The translations under genes and the position numbers were made by a program. From Porpolomopsis calyptriformis (taxonomy: Eukaryota > Basidiomycota > Agaricomycetes > Agaricales > Hygrophoraceae), in contig OX621172.1 of the NCBI GenBank assembly GCA_951640195.1, positions 992,001 through 1,056,000 of the forward strand: a DNA stretch of 64,000 nt, given 5' to 3'. Under the pieces are notes generated by a model. It saw only the letters and a list, made by a program, of their open reading frames with translations. It was not told where the DNA came from and searched no databases. Positions within the stretch are counted from its first letter, which is position 1. Each line of letters opens with the position of its first letter. This document shows positions 46,345-55,393 of this stretch, piece after piece.

Positions 46345-48047
46345 CTAGTGCTGGGGGAGGTCGAAGTAGAGGTTGGCATCTGGGAACTGGCGCTTGATGA
46401 CGTCTTTCCAGAGCCAGTACATAGGGGTGCCGTAGGTGATATCAGACGAGTTGGTCGGACCGGTGCCACCAGTGAGGAGGGCAATGAACTCGGCTTCGGG
46501 ACCGGCGATAAGGGCCCCAGAGTCCCCGCCTCTGGAGAATGGACCGGAGTGGCTGTCGTAGGGGTAAACTGCGGCTTCGACGGAATCGAAGGTGCCGACG
46601 AGGCTGTAGCGGCGCTGATGAGACTCGAACCCAGCAAGACGACCAATCGTAGTGAACGTGGTGTGACCGCGTTTGATCACGAATCGCACGGGGTCGCCCT
46701 TCAAGTCCCGACTGTGGGGTTTGCTTATCTGAGTGGCGGTGAGAATGTCTCTGAGCTTGAAAAGACGATCCACGGGGTAGTCGAACTCGGATGTCGCATC
46801 GTCCCGAGGATACATTAACCTCATAAACTTGGCGGGGTGGATTTCAGTGCCTGGAATACGAACAGTTAGATTAGGCACCTTTAGTTAGACGGGGTCAGCA
46901 CGCACCTAAATCAATCACGTTCCCCATGAAGTTTGGCCAGAATTTCTTGTTGTCGAGCTTGATGACACAAACATCCTGGGTGTAGCCGTGAGGGGCATTA
47001 AGGCCAGTGATCGGAGGTGCCCAGACAACCTGTCCAATGACGCGGTCGTTCACCTTGGACCAATCCTTCTTCATCGTGATGAAGAATGCCTTGAGGGGCT
47101 CGATCGCATTTTTTCTGTTCTTAATGTCGTTTTCCGTGGTCACCAGGTCTGTTGCCGCTTGCTCGTTACCGGCAGCGACCGTCTTCCTGTACGACGCAGT
47201 GCGCTTCTCCAAGATGGTGATGGTTAGGTTCTGGTCGCCGATTTCGGCCTGAATGGATGCCAGAAAGTCATCGAAAGCTTTGTCGCCCATGAGGACGACC
47301 TCCTTCTTCGGCCCGGCTAGATAGGTGTAGTCAGAATTGCGCTCATCTTCTGGAGGAAACGAACGTACCGACGTAGGTGTAAGGACGATTGCCTTGGTCC
47401 GCGGGGAACAGCACATGGCGTGCCGTAACGCCGTAAAGATCATCACCGATTCGGAAATAGAAGCCTAACGTCCCTTGCATGTGCAGCGTCTTCAAGCCGG
47501 CGATGGGTAGGCTAAGTGTGGGGGTGACCCAATCTATTACATCCTTGAGGGGATTGAGATCGTTGACGGGTGCCAACAATTCAGGACCAGTGAAAGGCTG
47601 AACCACCAATTCACGATACGCCACGTCGATGTCGTGAATGTCGTATTGCTTGAGGAGTGTGAGGATGTCCTGAGAGGACTCGAACGCGGCGTAGCCGGTG
47701 GTGCTGTCTGGCAGCACACCGACCCAGATCGTGACGCGACTGGTAACTGTCTCTATGTCACTGTCCGAGTTCTGTTCTTCCCATCTAAAGCGGACGAGGT
47801 CGACGGAGGTCTGCTGTATCTCTCGGTTGTCGAGGAGTTTAACAGTCTTGGAATGAATATCAGTCCGCAGAATGCTACGCTTCGAGAAGGTCACGAACCT
47901 CCTCACGAATAGTTGCCCAAAGGTTGTCCTGGCCCAGCTTTTTATGTTCATGGACACCAAGAAGCTGCATAATGCGAGGGTCGTGCTCTGGCCCAGTAGG
48001 GGGCATAAAGACATCCATAGACGTCCTGAAGATGAGCTTGGGGCCAG
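46345..48047 (-). pseudogene. Trypsin-like serine protease family protein, 3' part, separated from its 5' end by a retrotransposon
   Basis: Agaricomycete-type secreted-protease-like fold of unknown role. On the minus strand: PKLIFRTSMDVFMPPTGPEH, MQLLGVHEHKKLGQDNLWAT, VDLVRFRWEEQN and TLGFYFRIGDDLYGVTARHV, which holds the TA-x-H catalytic His. A coiled region follows (DLVTTENDIKNRKNAIEPLK). APHGYTQDVCVIKLDNKKFW holds the likely Asp, and SRGGDSGALIAGPEAEFIAL holds the GDSGG-like catalytic Ser. The end is YFDLPQH. The triad is complete and the frames are open apart from introns. At 48047 the coding sequence stops abruptly at the retrotransposon's target-site duplication; the 5' part is at 55764-56071. 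Confidence 0.75.
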
Positions 48048-48191
48048 TGTTATGATTCGGTAGTCGAAGGGTTTTACTTCTCGCGTTGGAGGGGCTGATG
48101 AGGAAATGGAATTCGACTAAAGAGTGGGGGAGCTAACTAGGAATCAAACTTAACCTACTGACTAGAAATCAGGCTTTATATACTAACTACC
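48048..48191 (-). repeat. 3' LTR of the Gypsy element, first segment
   Basis: Terminal 144 bp of the 3' LTR, matching 55394-55537 with one difference seen at 48146. It ends in CTACC, which is duplicated at 49220-49224 after the nested insertion. Confidence 0.92.
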
Positions 48192-48395
48192 TGTTAGAAA
48201 TTGTACTGGGAACGTACGCATTCAAATGACGGTCGAGACCACTCGACCAAAACGCCATAGAACTGGACTTACCCAGTTCGGTTGTTCCCAGTATATATAC
48301 CAGATTGCACGTGATTGGCTATGGATCTGCTCGACGTTCATGAGAGACGGCCTCAGCGCGCTCGATCTCATGTCTCGAATTTCAGATTCGTGACA
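48192..48395 (-). repeat. LTR of nested element (3' in element sense)
   Basis: 204-bp direct repeat, identical by eye to 49016-49219, with TG...CA ends. Confidence 0.92.
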
Positions 48396-48396
48396 T

Positions 48397-48774
48397 TCAC
48401 CTCCACTTTATGAATGTCCGTCCCGGACATTGCCAGGTACGGCCAACCCCATAGTGCACAGAGTCGACAAACTCCTTGGTACACATAAGGCGCCTATCAG
48501 AGGCTGAGGGAACAGCGATACTGGTGGTCCAGCGGTCCACTGCCATCTCGGCATGATACTTTGGGTGAAACCCATCAGCCTTCACATAATCCTTGATTCG
48601 GGTGAGGTCCATAATCGACGGCAGAACAAGCCATCTAGGGCCAAGCCCAGCTACTGCATTCATAGCGGACTCCACCAACCCCAGTGGAGTAGCTGATCCT
48701 TTTACGTCGGCGCCACCGACGGTCCACAACATCCTATCTTTAAACTCCGGGATGATGGCGATCAAACACGCCAT
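48397..48774 (-). CDS. Unknown 125-residue ORF of the nested element
   Basis: The open frame starts with ATG at 48774 and its stop lies 2 bp from the 3' LTR, overlapping the polypurine tract. The protein begins MACLIAIIPEFKDRMLWTVG and contains LGPRWLVLPSIMDLTRIKDY and GFHPKYHAEMAVDRWTTSIA. There is no zinc knuckle, protease or RT motif. It fills most of the interior, so it may be a captured host fragment or an element-specific packaging protein; neither can be shown. A chance frame is unlikely at this length in a 620-bp interior, but not excluded. Confidence 0.5.
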   Translation of the reverse strand: MACLIAIIPEFKDRMLWTVGGADVKGSATPLGLVESAMNAVAGLGPRWLVLPSIMDLTRIKDYVKADGFHPKYHAEMAVDRWTTSIAVPSASDRRLMCTKEFVDSVHYGVGRTWQCPGRTFIKWR

Positions 48775-49003
48775 GGCTTATTTATACTCGAGGTCCTCGA
48801 GTCGGAGTTGCAGTAATCAGAGGGACCATGCTCAACAGAGTTAGGGAGACCTTCAATACTCAGACACGTCTCGTTAGAGGTCAGGTAAGCTCTGACCAAT
48901 CGCCTATGTCCTTTTGTAACGCACTCCACGTGCGTACATCAGAATTCCTTTATAGGGACTTTAATTCTGATATATGAAGGATTCGAACTCTCGACCGCAT
49001 GTG

Positions 49004-49015
49004 AAGTCCAGTTCT
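49004..49015 (-). promoter_or_regulatory. Self-complementary primer-binding site of nested element
   Basis: Minus-strand AGAACTGGACTT directly follows the 5' LTR. Its exact complement, AAGTCCAGTTCT, lies in the LTR at 49083-49094, where transcription is expected to begin (about 29 nt after the TATA box). Confidence 0.7.
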
Positions 49016-49219
49016 TGTTAGAAATTGTACTGGGAACGTACGCATTCAAATGACGGTCGAGACCACTCGACCAAAACGCCATAGAACTGGACTTACCCAG
49101 TTCGGTTGTTCCCAGTATATATACCAGATTGCACGTGATTGGCTATGGATCTGCTCGACGTTCATGAGAGACGGCCTCAGCGCGCTCGATCTCATGTCTC
49201 GAATTTCAGATTCGTGACA
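49016..49219 (-). repeat. LTR of nested element (5' in element sense)
   Basis: 204-bp repeat with TATATATA at 49116-49123. About 29 nt downstream on minus is AAGTCCAGTTCT (49094-49083), complementary to the adjacent primer-binding site. Confidence 0.92.
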
Positions 49220-49224
49220 CTACC

Positions 49225-49450
49225 TGAATCGCCATGAGTCAGTCGTATGTACGATTACAAAGCGGAATCCGGAATGTGACTAGTGAAGAGTCACAAAAGG
49301 AATATCGGAAACGGAATGTGACTCGTGAAGAGTCGGAAGGAAGGTACATGTGATCAGTCTCTATGTATAGAATGGTAAAACGGAAGGATAGACGGAACAG
49401 AGACTAATCAAGTATGACTAAGAGAAAAAGGAAAAAAGATGTCCGTGACA
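49225..49450 (-). repeat. 3' LTR of the Gypsy element, second segment
   Basis: These 226 bp match 55538-55763 without differences by eye. Together with 48048-48191 they make the same 370 bp as the intact LTR. The sequence next to it inside the element (49451-49466, minus sense ending AGTGTGGGTGTA) is in the position of the polypurine tract. Confidence 0.92.
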
Positions 49451-49530
49451 TACACCCACACTAAAAGGAATTTCGTCCCGAAATTCGAGGCGGCTTCGAG
49501 AGTGTTGAAGGGTGTGGAGGAGGGGAAGGA

Positions 49531-50109
49531 CTAGGTTGGGTCCTTGTTGGAGACGATGGTCGACAGGGAAATAATGTCGACCGGGGAAATATCGTCGTCA
49601 TCGGGGATGGTGATGGGGTTCGACGACGAACCGGGGGGAACGATGAGTGGACCCGGGAAAACAGGGGGAACTGGAGAATCAAGATGGGGAAGTACCTTCG
49701 CGACTTCCTCGTACTTTGCCTCCCAGTGTTTGGCCTGCTCTCGCCAGTACTCACTCCCTCTTCTATTTCCGTCCAAACTCATTCCTTGGTTGTACAATTC
49801 TTCGTTTAGTCTTGCAATCTCGTTCTTGTAGTAATCGATATCTTTCTGTAGTGACTCGATGATCTGCTCGGGCGGGATAGGTGGAGCGACGATTTCCTCT
49901 GGCCATATGGGAAGGTCTCGATTTCGTGCGCGACGGTTGTGCTGCCAGAGTTGTCCGGCGAGCTCGGCTTCACCGTAAGCGGAGGAGGTGGAAGCGAGCG
50001 GAGGGGGAGCGCGACGAGGGGGTTGCCCTCCAGTGGACATGCGAGGAGCGCGGGGTGGACGACCACCAGTAGACTTGCGGGCAGTTTGATGCGAGCGTTC
50101 GGCGGGCAT
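49531..50109 (-). CDS. Third ORF of the Gypsy element with histone H3-tail-like N-terminus
   Basis: 192 residues between pol and the 3' LTR, with its own ATG at 50109. The start MPAERSHQTARKSTGGRPPR contains QTARKSTGG, identical to histone H3 residues 5-13 and followed by a similar basic-Pro stretch. A second, partial copy follows (PRMSTGGQPPRRAP). The middle (EQIIESLQKDIDYYKNEIAR through AKHWEAKYEEVAKVL) looks like a coiled coil. The tail is Pro-rich with an acidic patch (IPDDDDISP). No envelope features (signal peptide, membrane span) are seen. Its function is unknown. The open frame shows no damage, and its position fits a late gene of the element, possibly expressed from a separate or spliced mRNA. 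Confidence 0.75.
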   Translation of the reverse strand: MPAERSHQTARKSTGGRPPRAPRMSTGGQPPRRAPPPLASTSSAYGEAELAGQLWQHNRRARNRDLPIWPEEIVAPPIPPEQIIESLQKDIDYYKNEIARLNEELYNQGMSLDGNRRGSEYWREQAKHWEAKYEEVAKVLPHLDSPVPPVFPGPLIVPPGSSSNPITIPDDDDISPVDIISLSTIVSNKDPT

Positions 50110-50233
50110 AGCGAGATCGATTTCTTGAGAATGAAAGATGGAGATGAAAGAGATTATAAGGAAGAGTCGGAGTTTGGAAGAGGTGACAAAGGTGAAAATA
50201 TAAACGAGGGGAGTTGATACCGTGAAAGAGTGA

Positions 50234-53200
50234 TCAGGTCGCCGTTTGAATTGATTGTTCGTATTCTAGAATTCGTTCTTTCGCATGGAGGAGGTTCTTC
50301 TTCGGTTCCCAGGTTACTTCTTCAATGGGATAGCCGACCCATTTGACCAAATACGTACGACGTCGGGTGGACCCGTGATGTTGGAGAATTTGTTCGACCT
50401 CATATTCTTCTTTCTCTTGAATGACATCCGGAGGTGGACGGAGATTATCATCTACTTCCTCTGGGTGGAGATCGGAGTTAATGTTAGCGGGTCTCAGGAG
50501 TGAAACGTGAAAGACGTCGTGTATTTTCCATGATAAGGGGAGGGCCAGGCGATAAGAAACCTTTCCGATCTTTTCTAGAACTTTGAACGGTCCAGTGCGT
50601 CGGACATCAAGTTTGAGGGTTGGACGACCTGTTTTTAAGTTACGAGTATCAAGATAAACAAATTGACCTATTTGGAGTTGGGTATCTTTCCGTTTACGAT
50701 CTGCGAAGCGTTTCATGGTTTCGGCCGCTGTTTCTAGAGCTTTTGTGGCTTCTTCACGGGCTTCTGTGAGATGATCGTGGAAGGTATCTGCTGCTGGGTT
50801 GGAAGTAGGGGCCGCAGGGACAGATGGGATGAAGGGATGTTGGCCAGTATCAAGGTAAAAGGGAGTGTGTTTCGTCGAGGAGTGCTGTCGGTTATTGTAA
50901 GCGAATTCAGCTGGGGATAGCCAGTTGGACCAATCGTCTTGCATAAAGTTTGTATACAAACGAAGGTATTGTTCGAGTTCTTGATTGGTGCGTTCCGTTT
51001 GACCATCAGTTTGGGGATGATAAGCGGTGGATAGACCGGAGATGATTCCCAAATGAGTGTTGAGAGCTTTCGCAAATTTGGAAGCGAACTGAGTTCCTCG
51101 ATCGGTTATGATCTTCTTTGACCAGCCGTGGTGTTTCCATACATTGTCCCTGAAGAGTTTTGCGACTCCTTCTGCAGAAATATTTGATGTCGTCGGAACA
51201 AAGTGAGCGCGTTTGGTAAAGCGGTCGACAACGACTAAGACAGCATCGTAGCCAGATGATTGAGGGAGTTCCACGATTAGATCGGTGGTGATTTCTTCCC
51301 AAGGTCGAGACGAAGGGGGAATGGGTTCCAGGAGACCTGCAGGCTTTGAAGGATAAAGCTTGACTTGTTGGCAGGTCGGACAGGATGATACGAATACACG
51401 GATGTCAGGGGCAGCACTACTCCAGGTGTAGTTCCGCAACACAAGCTCACATGTCTTCTCGATTCCGGGATGGCCTCCATGGGGCAGGGAGTGGGTCAAT
51501 CGAATTATCTCTGTGCGTAGCAATACGTCTGCTGGCACAACAATACGATCTCCTGCATCTCTCACAATTCCGTCAGTGAAGGAGTAGCCGGAAGAGGGAT
51601 CGGATAACTTGATGCGAATGTCCTCTGGGATTTCGTTGAAGTCGGGGAAGCGAAGTCTTGACATAAAGGAAGGTTCGGACATGGAAATGATAGCATTGAT
51701 GAAACGTTCGGGGGGGAGGAGGGCTTGGCCTTCTAATTCTTCTTTTTCTGTACGACGGTGGTCGGGTCGGCGGGAGAGTCCATCGGCTTTGTTTTTGACT
51801 CCAGGGGAATACTCGATTTTGAAGTCGAATCTTCCTAAGAATTCCATCCAACGTGCTTGTCGTCTGGAGAGGGATCTGTTCTGCATAAAATACTTGAGCG
51901 CTAAATTGTCCGTCTTTATCAATACAGTATCCCTTGCGCCCTCTAAAAGATAACGCCAATATTTGAGGGAAGTGACGATTGCAAGCATCTCCAGATCATG
52001 GGTAGGATAGTTGTACTCGGCAGGGAGCAGAGACTTCGAGAAAAAGCCAACGGGGTGCCAACCGTTGTCGTGCTTCTGAGACAAGACCGCGCCAATACCG
52101 AAATCTGAGGCATCAGTCTCCAAGAGGTAAGGAAGGTCTGGCCGCGGGGTAAGAAGGACAGGGGCTGTAGTGACGAGATGCTTGAGTTGTTCGAAGGCTT
52201 TTTGACACAAGGGAGACCAATCCCAAGGTTGGTCTTTCCGCAAAAGGCCACAGAGGGGACGAACGACTGAGGAGAAACTTTTGATGTAACGACGCCAGAA
52301 GTTGGTGGTGCCAAGGAAGGATTGGAGGTCTCGCAGCTTTTGGGGCGTCGGCCAATTGATGATGGCGTCTACCTTTTTTGGATTGATAGCGAGTTGACCT
52401 TTACTGATGATTGTACCAAGGTATGTAACAGAGGTCTTCTCCATTTGGCATTTGACGGGTTTGGCGGATAGTTGATTCTTCTCCATAAGTCTAAGGGTTT
52501 CGTCAGTCCAGTGGCGGATCTCTTCGGGGGTGTCGCCCATAATGAGAATGTCGTCAATATAGATGTGGACACAGCCAGAGTCCAGAACGGTTTTAAAGAG
52601 AACGTCTATCATTCGTTGGAAAGATGCTGGGGAGTTCCGTAGTCCAAAGAACATAACGGTCGGTTCGAAGAGTCCTCGGTTGGTGATGAAAGCTGCTTTC
52701 CATTCGTCACCTTCCTTGAGTCGTATGTTGTTAAATCCCCATCGAATATCGATGACTGTAAAGAGTGAAGCAGTAGCAAGCTTCGGTACTTGGAGGATTT
52801 CCGATAGAAGGGGAAGGGGGTAACGATCAGGAATGGTTTTTGAGTTGATGTAGCGATAGTCCTGGATGGGACGTAGACCAGCACTGAGACCTTTAGCATT
52901 GATCTCTTCAGCTTTTTTTGCAAAGAAGAAGGGAGCAGCTTGCGGTGATTTCGATGGACGTATCCGACCTGTTCTGAGATTTTCGTCAATAAACTTATTA
53001 AGTTCTATCTGTTCATAGGGGGAAAGGGGATAGAGTTTTCCGACTTGAAACTTGGTATTCGGGTAGAGGTTGATCGCATGATCAAAAGAACGTCGAGGAG
53101 GAAGCTTGTCGAATTCTGCGGTATGAAAAACACGCCAGAAATTGTGATAACGACTGGGAATAAAGGATTTGATATCCTCCTCGATGGAAACTGGTCGGGA

Positions 53201-53854
53201 GTGGTCAACTCCGACCAAACGGATAAAGGAGTCATGTTTCAGACTCGAATCGAAGACGTAGAGTTCTTCCTGTGGGGGCAACACTCCGACTCGCATACTA
53301 CTGAACAGCGTGTCACCAGACGCAAAGGTTAAGGTGCCTTTTGTCCAATTGATGGTGGGGTTGTGTCGCAAGAGCCATGGGAAGCCGAGGATGACCTGTT
53401 GCTTTTTTCCTAAGTTGGTGACCTCCAACCGGATTCGTTCTCGAAAGGATAGATCTGGTGCCTCAACAAACAGGTCTGTATCGTGCGTGATGGGACCTCC
53501 TCGGTTCTCGGAACCATCAGCGTTTCGTACCGGTACAACCTCATCCAACGGATAGGTCGATATCTCCATTTGACGAACGAATGCTTCGTCAATAAAATTC
53601 CCTGAGGCGCCAGAGTCAATGAGTGCTATGATAGCCACTTGTCGAAGATTGTCGGCACTCGTGATCCAAAGATAGAATTCAAGAGCGCCTTTGCCCTGTT
53701 CAAGTGTGCCAAGAAAACGAAAACTTTTCATAGATGGTGGTACACATACATGGGACACAGCCAAAGTGCTCGGGCTTTTAGCACTTGGCCGGACTAAAAA
53801 TCCTTTTGCTCTTTTAACGCTCGAGCTAGCGCAGCCCGTCTCTCCTTGTTCCAA
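50234..53854 (-). CDS. pol: Gypsy pol polyprotein (PR-RT-RNaseH-IN-chromodomain)
   Basis: Intact 1206-codon frame overlapping gag in the -1 frame; 53854 is a TTG, so translation probably enters by frameshift rather than at this codon. Protease: AIIALIDSGASGNFID (DSG, about residues 80-82). RT: LRPIQDYRYINSKTIPDRYP, and CVHIYIDDILIMGDTPEEI with the YIDD active site. RNase H: LPYLLETDASDFGIGAVLSQ. Integrase: the HHCC zinc region HGGHPGIEKTCELVLRNYTW then SSCPTCQQVK, and the DDE core with TTDLIVELP, KIITDRGTQFASKFAK and TDGQTERTNQELEQYLR. The C-terminal chromodomain is YEVEQILQHHGS followed by RTYLVKWVGYPIEEVTWEP, with aromatic positions present. No stops or frameshifts, so possibly active. Confidence 0.95.
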   Translation of the reverse strand: MEQGETGCASSSVKRAKGFLVRPSAKSPSTLAVSHVCVPPSMKSFRFLGTLEQGKGALEFYLWITSADNLRQVAIIALIDSGASGNFIDEAFVRQMEISTYPLDEVVPVRNADGSENRGGPITHDTDLFVEAPDLSFRERIRLEVTNLGKKQQVILGFPWLLRHNPTINWTKGTLTFASGDTLFSSMRVGVLPPQEELYVFDSSLKHDSFIRLVGVDHSRPVSIEEDIKSFIPSRYHNFWRVFHTAEFDKLPPRRSFDHAINLYPNTKFQVGKLYPLSPYEQIELNKFIDENLRTGRIRPSKSPQAAPFFFAKKAEEINAKGLSAGLRPIQDYRYINSKTIPDRYPLPLLSEILQVPKLATASLFTVIDIRWGFNNIRLKEGDEWKAAFITNRGLFEPTVMFFGLRNSPASFQRMIDVLFKTVLDSGCVHIYIDDILIMGDTPEEIRHWTDETLRLMEKNQLSAKPVKCQMEKTSVTYLGTIISKGQLAINPKKVDAIINWPTPQKLRDLQSFLGTTNFWRRYIKSFSSVVRPLCGLLRKDQPWDWSPLCQKAFEQLKHLVTTAPVLLTPRPDLPYLLETDASDFGIGAVLSQKHDNGWHPVGFFSKSLLPAEYNYPTHDLEMLAIVTSLKYWRYLLEGARDTVLIKTDNLALKYFMQNRSLSRRQARWMEFLGRFDFKIEYSPGVKNKADGLSRRPDHRRTEKEELEGQALLPPERFINAIISMSEPSFMSRLRFPDFNEIPEDIRIKLSDPSSGYSFTDGIVRDAGDRIVVPADVLLRTEIIRLTHSLPHGGHPGIEKTCELVLRNYTWSSAAPDIRVFVSSCPTCQQVKLYPSKPAGLLEPIPPSSRPWEEITTDLIVELPQSSGYDAVLVVVDRFTKRAHFVPTTSNISAEGVAKLFRDNVWKHHGWSKKIITDRGTQFASKFAKALNTHLGIISGLSTAYHPQTDGQTERTNQELEQYLRLYTNFMQDDWSNWLSPAEFAYNNRQHSSTKHTPFYLDTGQHPFIPSVPAAPTSNPAADTFHDHLTEAREEATKALETAAETMKRFADRKRKDTQLQIGQFVYLDTRNLKTGRPTLKLDVRRTGPFKVLEKIGKVSYRLALPLSWKIHDVFHVSLLRPANINSDLHPEEVDDNLRPPPDVIQEKEEYEVEQILQHHGSTRRRTYLVKWVGYPIEEVTWEPKKNLLHAKERILEYEQSIQTAT

Positions 53855-55218
53855 TTTGCGATTCCCATATCCTTCAAGTCGTCCTTTGCCATCCTTTTTT
53901 CCTTTTCGTCGTCCTCTGGTACTTCCTCTATCCGCGCTTCCGATTCTTCTGTATCGACCCGATTGATTGTTCGGACATTCCGTCCTTTGCCTCGACCGCG
54001 ATTTCCTCCTTTTCCTCGAGTAGAGTTTGAGGATTCTTGACGTGCCGGAACGTCTTCAGCACGTGGGCTTCGACATTCGTTGGCATAGTGTCCCTTTTTG
54101 CCACAATTGTAGCAAGTGATGGAGGAGTTGTCTCGTTTCGCTGTCTTGAGAGAGGCTTCTCTCGATTCTTGTTTGATCGGGGATGAAGTGGTGGTGGTGG
54201 TGATGGAGCGGGAAGGGTTTCCTCGTGGACTCGATTTGGCTTCAGACTTCTTTCCTTTTTGATCTCGGCTTGACCACAATGCTTGTTCGGCTCGTTGTTC
54301 CTGGTACTGTTCTTCGAACTGGGCCGCTTTCGTCGTCCAGTCCAGCAAAGTCGACGGCATATTGTCCATCGAGTAGATCCACGTTCGGATCGGCTGGGGG
54401 AGTCCGGCTTTGTAAAACCGAAGTAGAGCGGTCTCATTGTACTCAGTTCTTGCTGCGTGTTGCATGAACCGAAGGTTGTAGTCTTCTATCGTTCCTGTCA
54501 TCTTCACTTTTTCTAGCTCGATCCGCGCCTTCGCTGCTGGGTTGATCCTTCCAAAAGCTTCCCTAAAATCGTCCAAAAATGTTGCATAGTCCCATACGAA
54601 ATTCCTCGTCCTGTCTACTCCTTCTGTGAACAGTCGTCCCCAGGCCCGTGGATTGCCGTCACCGAGGTAAGAGAGCATATAGATGATCTTCTGTTTATCG
54701 TTGTAGTCTTTGATCACAAAGTTAAGTCGACATTGATGAATGAAGTCCTCAAGCTTCTCGGAGGTTCCATCATACTCGGTCGGATCGGCGATTTTGATTT
54801 TAGTGGGGGCTGGAAGTGTGGGGGGAGCAGTCGTCTGGGTGGGTAGTTGAGTGGGAAAGGTTGGTTGGGATGGAGGTTGGACAGATTGGGTTCTTCTTGT
54901 GGGGTAAACGAAAGGATTCGAGGGGGAAAGTCCAGGTCCCCGAAGTACAGATCGTCGTCGTGAGGGAGGGGTGGTTGGTTCAGATTCTTCGTGTCGGCTT
55001 TCTTTAAGAGCTTTCAATTCCTTTCGGAGCTCGTCATTGACGTCGACTTCGTTGTAGTACCAACCGCGGAACTGGTCGATTTGTGCTCTTAAATCTCTGA
55101 GCTCTTGTTCCATGTTAAATGGGACGACGACTTCTTCTTCTTCTTGGATGGTAGGGGGGATGTTACTGGGTCCTGGTGCGGGAACGGATTGATCGGCTTC
55201 GTACTCTTGTTGAGACAT
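53794..55218 (-). CDS. gag: Gypsy gag polyprotein
   Basis: 474-residue capsid protein. The start MSQQEYEADQSVPAPGPSNI is an ATG at 55218. A coiled region (EQELRDLRAQIDQFRGWYYN) precedes the Retrotrans_gag capsid core: IKIADPTEYDGTSEKLEDFI, KQKIIYMLSYLGDGNPRAWG and FREAFGRINPAAKARIELEK. A basic region leads to the CCHC zinc knuckle CYNCGKKGHYANEC. The end ARALKEQKDF overlaps pol. Near the stop the sequence GGATTTTTAG offers five T, where a P-site Phe codon could slip by -1; no classical X-XXY-YYZ heptamer is seen. Confidence 0.93.
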   Translation of the reverse strand: MSQQEYEADQSVPAPGPSNIPPTIQEEEEVVVPFNMEQELRDLRAQIDQFRGWYYNEVDVNDELRKELKALKESRHEESEPTTPPSRRRSVLRGPGLSPSNPFVYPTRRTQSVQPPSQPTFPTQLPTQTTAPPTLPAPTKIKIADPTEYDGTSEKLEDFIHQCRLNFVIKDYNDKQKIIYMLSYLGDGNPRAWGRLFTEGVDRTRNFVWDYATFLDDFREAFGRINPAAKARIELEKVKMTGTIEDYNLRFMQHAARTEYNETALLRFYKAGLPQPIRTWIYSMDNMPSTLLDWTTKAAQFEEQYQEQRAEQALWSSRDQKGKKSEAKSSPRGNPSRSITTTTTSSPIKQESREASLKTAKRDNSSITCYNCGKKGHYANECRSPRAEDVPARQESSNSTRGKGGNRGRGKGRNVRTINRVDTEESEARIEEVPEDDEKEKRMAKDDLKDMGIANWNKERRAALARALKEQKDF

Positions 55219-55381
55219 TGATGTTAGTGATGATGATGAGGGGGAAAGGGGGATGATGGATTGTGCGGGGGTTTGGAATACTATTGGTTGAAAGGGAGTA
55301 TCTGAATCTGCAGATGAGAAGATTGACCTTGTTAAGTCTTCGGCAGGATCCAGAGTGGAAGTGGTTTGATGCGCAAGAAGG

Positions 55382-55393
55382 AAGTTCGATTCT
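55382..55393 (-). promoter_or_regulatory. Self-complementary primer-binding site of Gypsy element
   Basis: Minus-strand AGAATCGAACTT directly follows the 5' LTR. Eleven of its bases (GAATCGAACTT) are complementary to AAGTTCGATTC at 55487-55497, about 31 nt after the TATA box in the LTR. No TGG as in tRNA-primed elements is present. Confidence 0.7.

Larger units (their letters stand above)
48192..49219 (-). mobile_element. Nested non-autonomous LTR element (TRIM-like)
   Basis: This 1028-bp element is inserted in the 3' LTR of the Gypsy element, with target duplication CTACC (48187-48191 and 49220-49224). It has 204-bp LTRs at 48192-48395 and 49016-49219 that read as identical, and a 620-bp interior without gag or pol domains. 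The interior has a primer-binding site abutting the right LTR (49004-49015), a 125-codon ORF, and a purine-rich tract AAAGTGGAGGTGAA next to the left LTR. LTR ends TGTCACG...TAACA are the same as those of the host Gypsy element, which suggests it is mobilised by that kind of machinery. It must have inserted after the Gypsy copy. Confidence 0.9.

Noticed and set aside
46201..46818. 205-codon plus-strand frame opposite the protease 3' end
   Set aside because: It overlaps the GDSGA-containing exon in antisense and has no recognisable domain. The upstream part is degenerate repeat.
49544..50217. Plus-strand frames opposite the third ORF of the retrotransposon
   Set aside because: Antisense shadows; the minus frame has an ATG, a coiled coil and a consistent position in the element.
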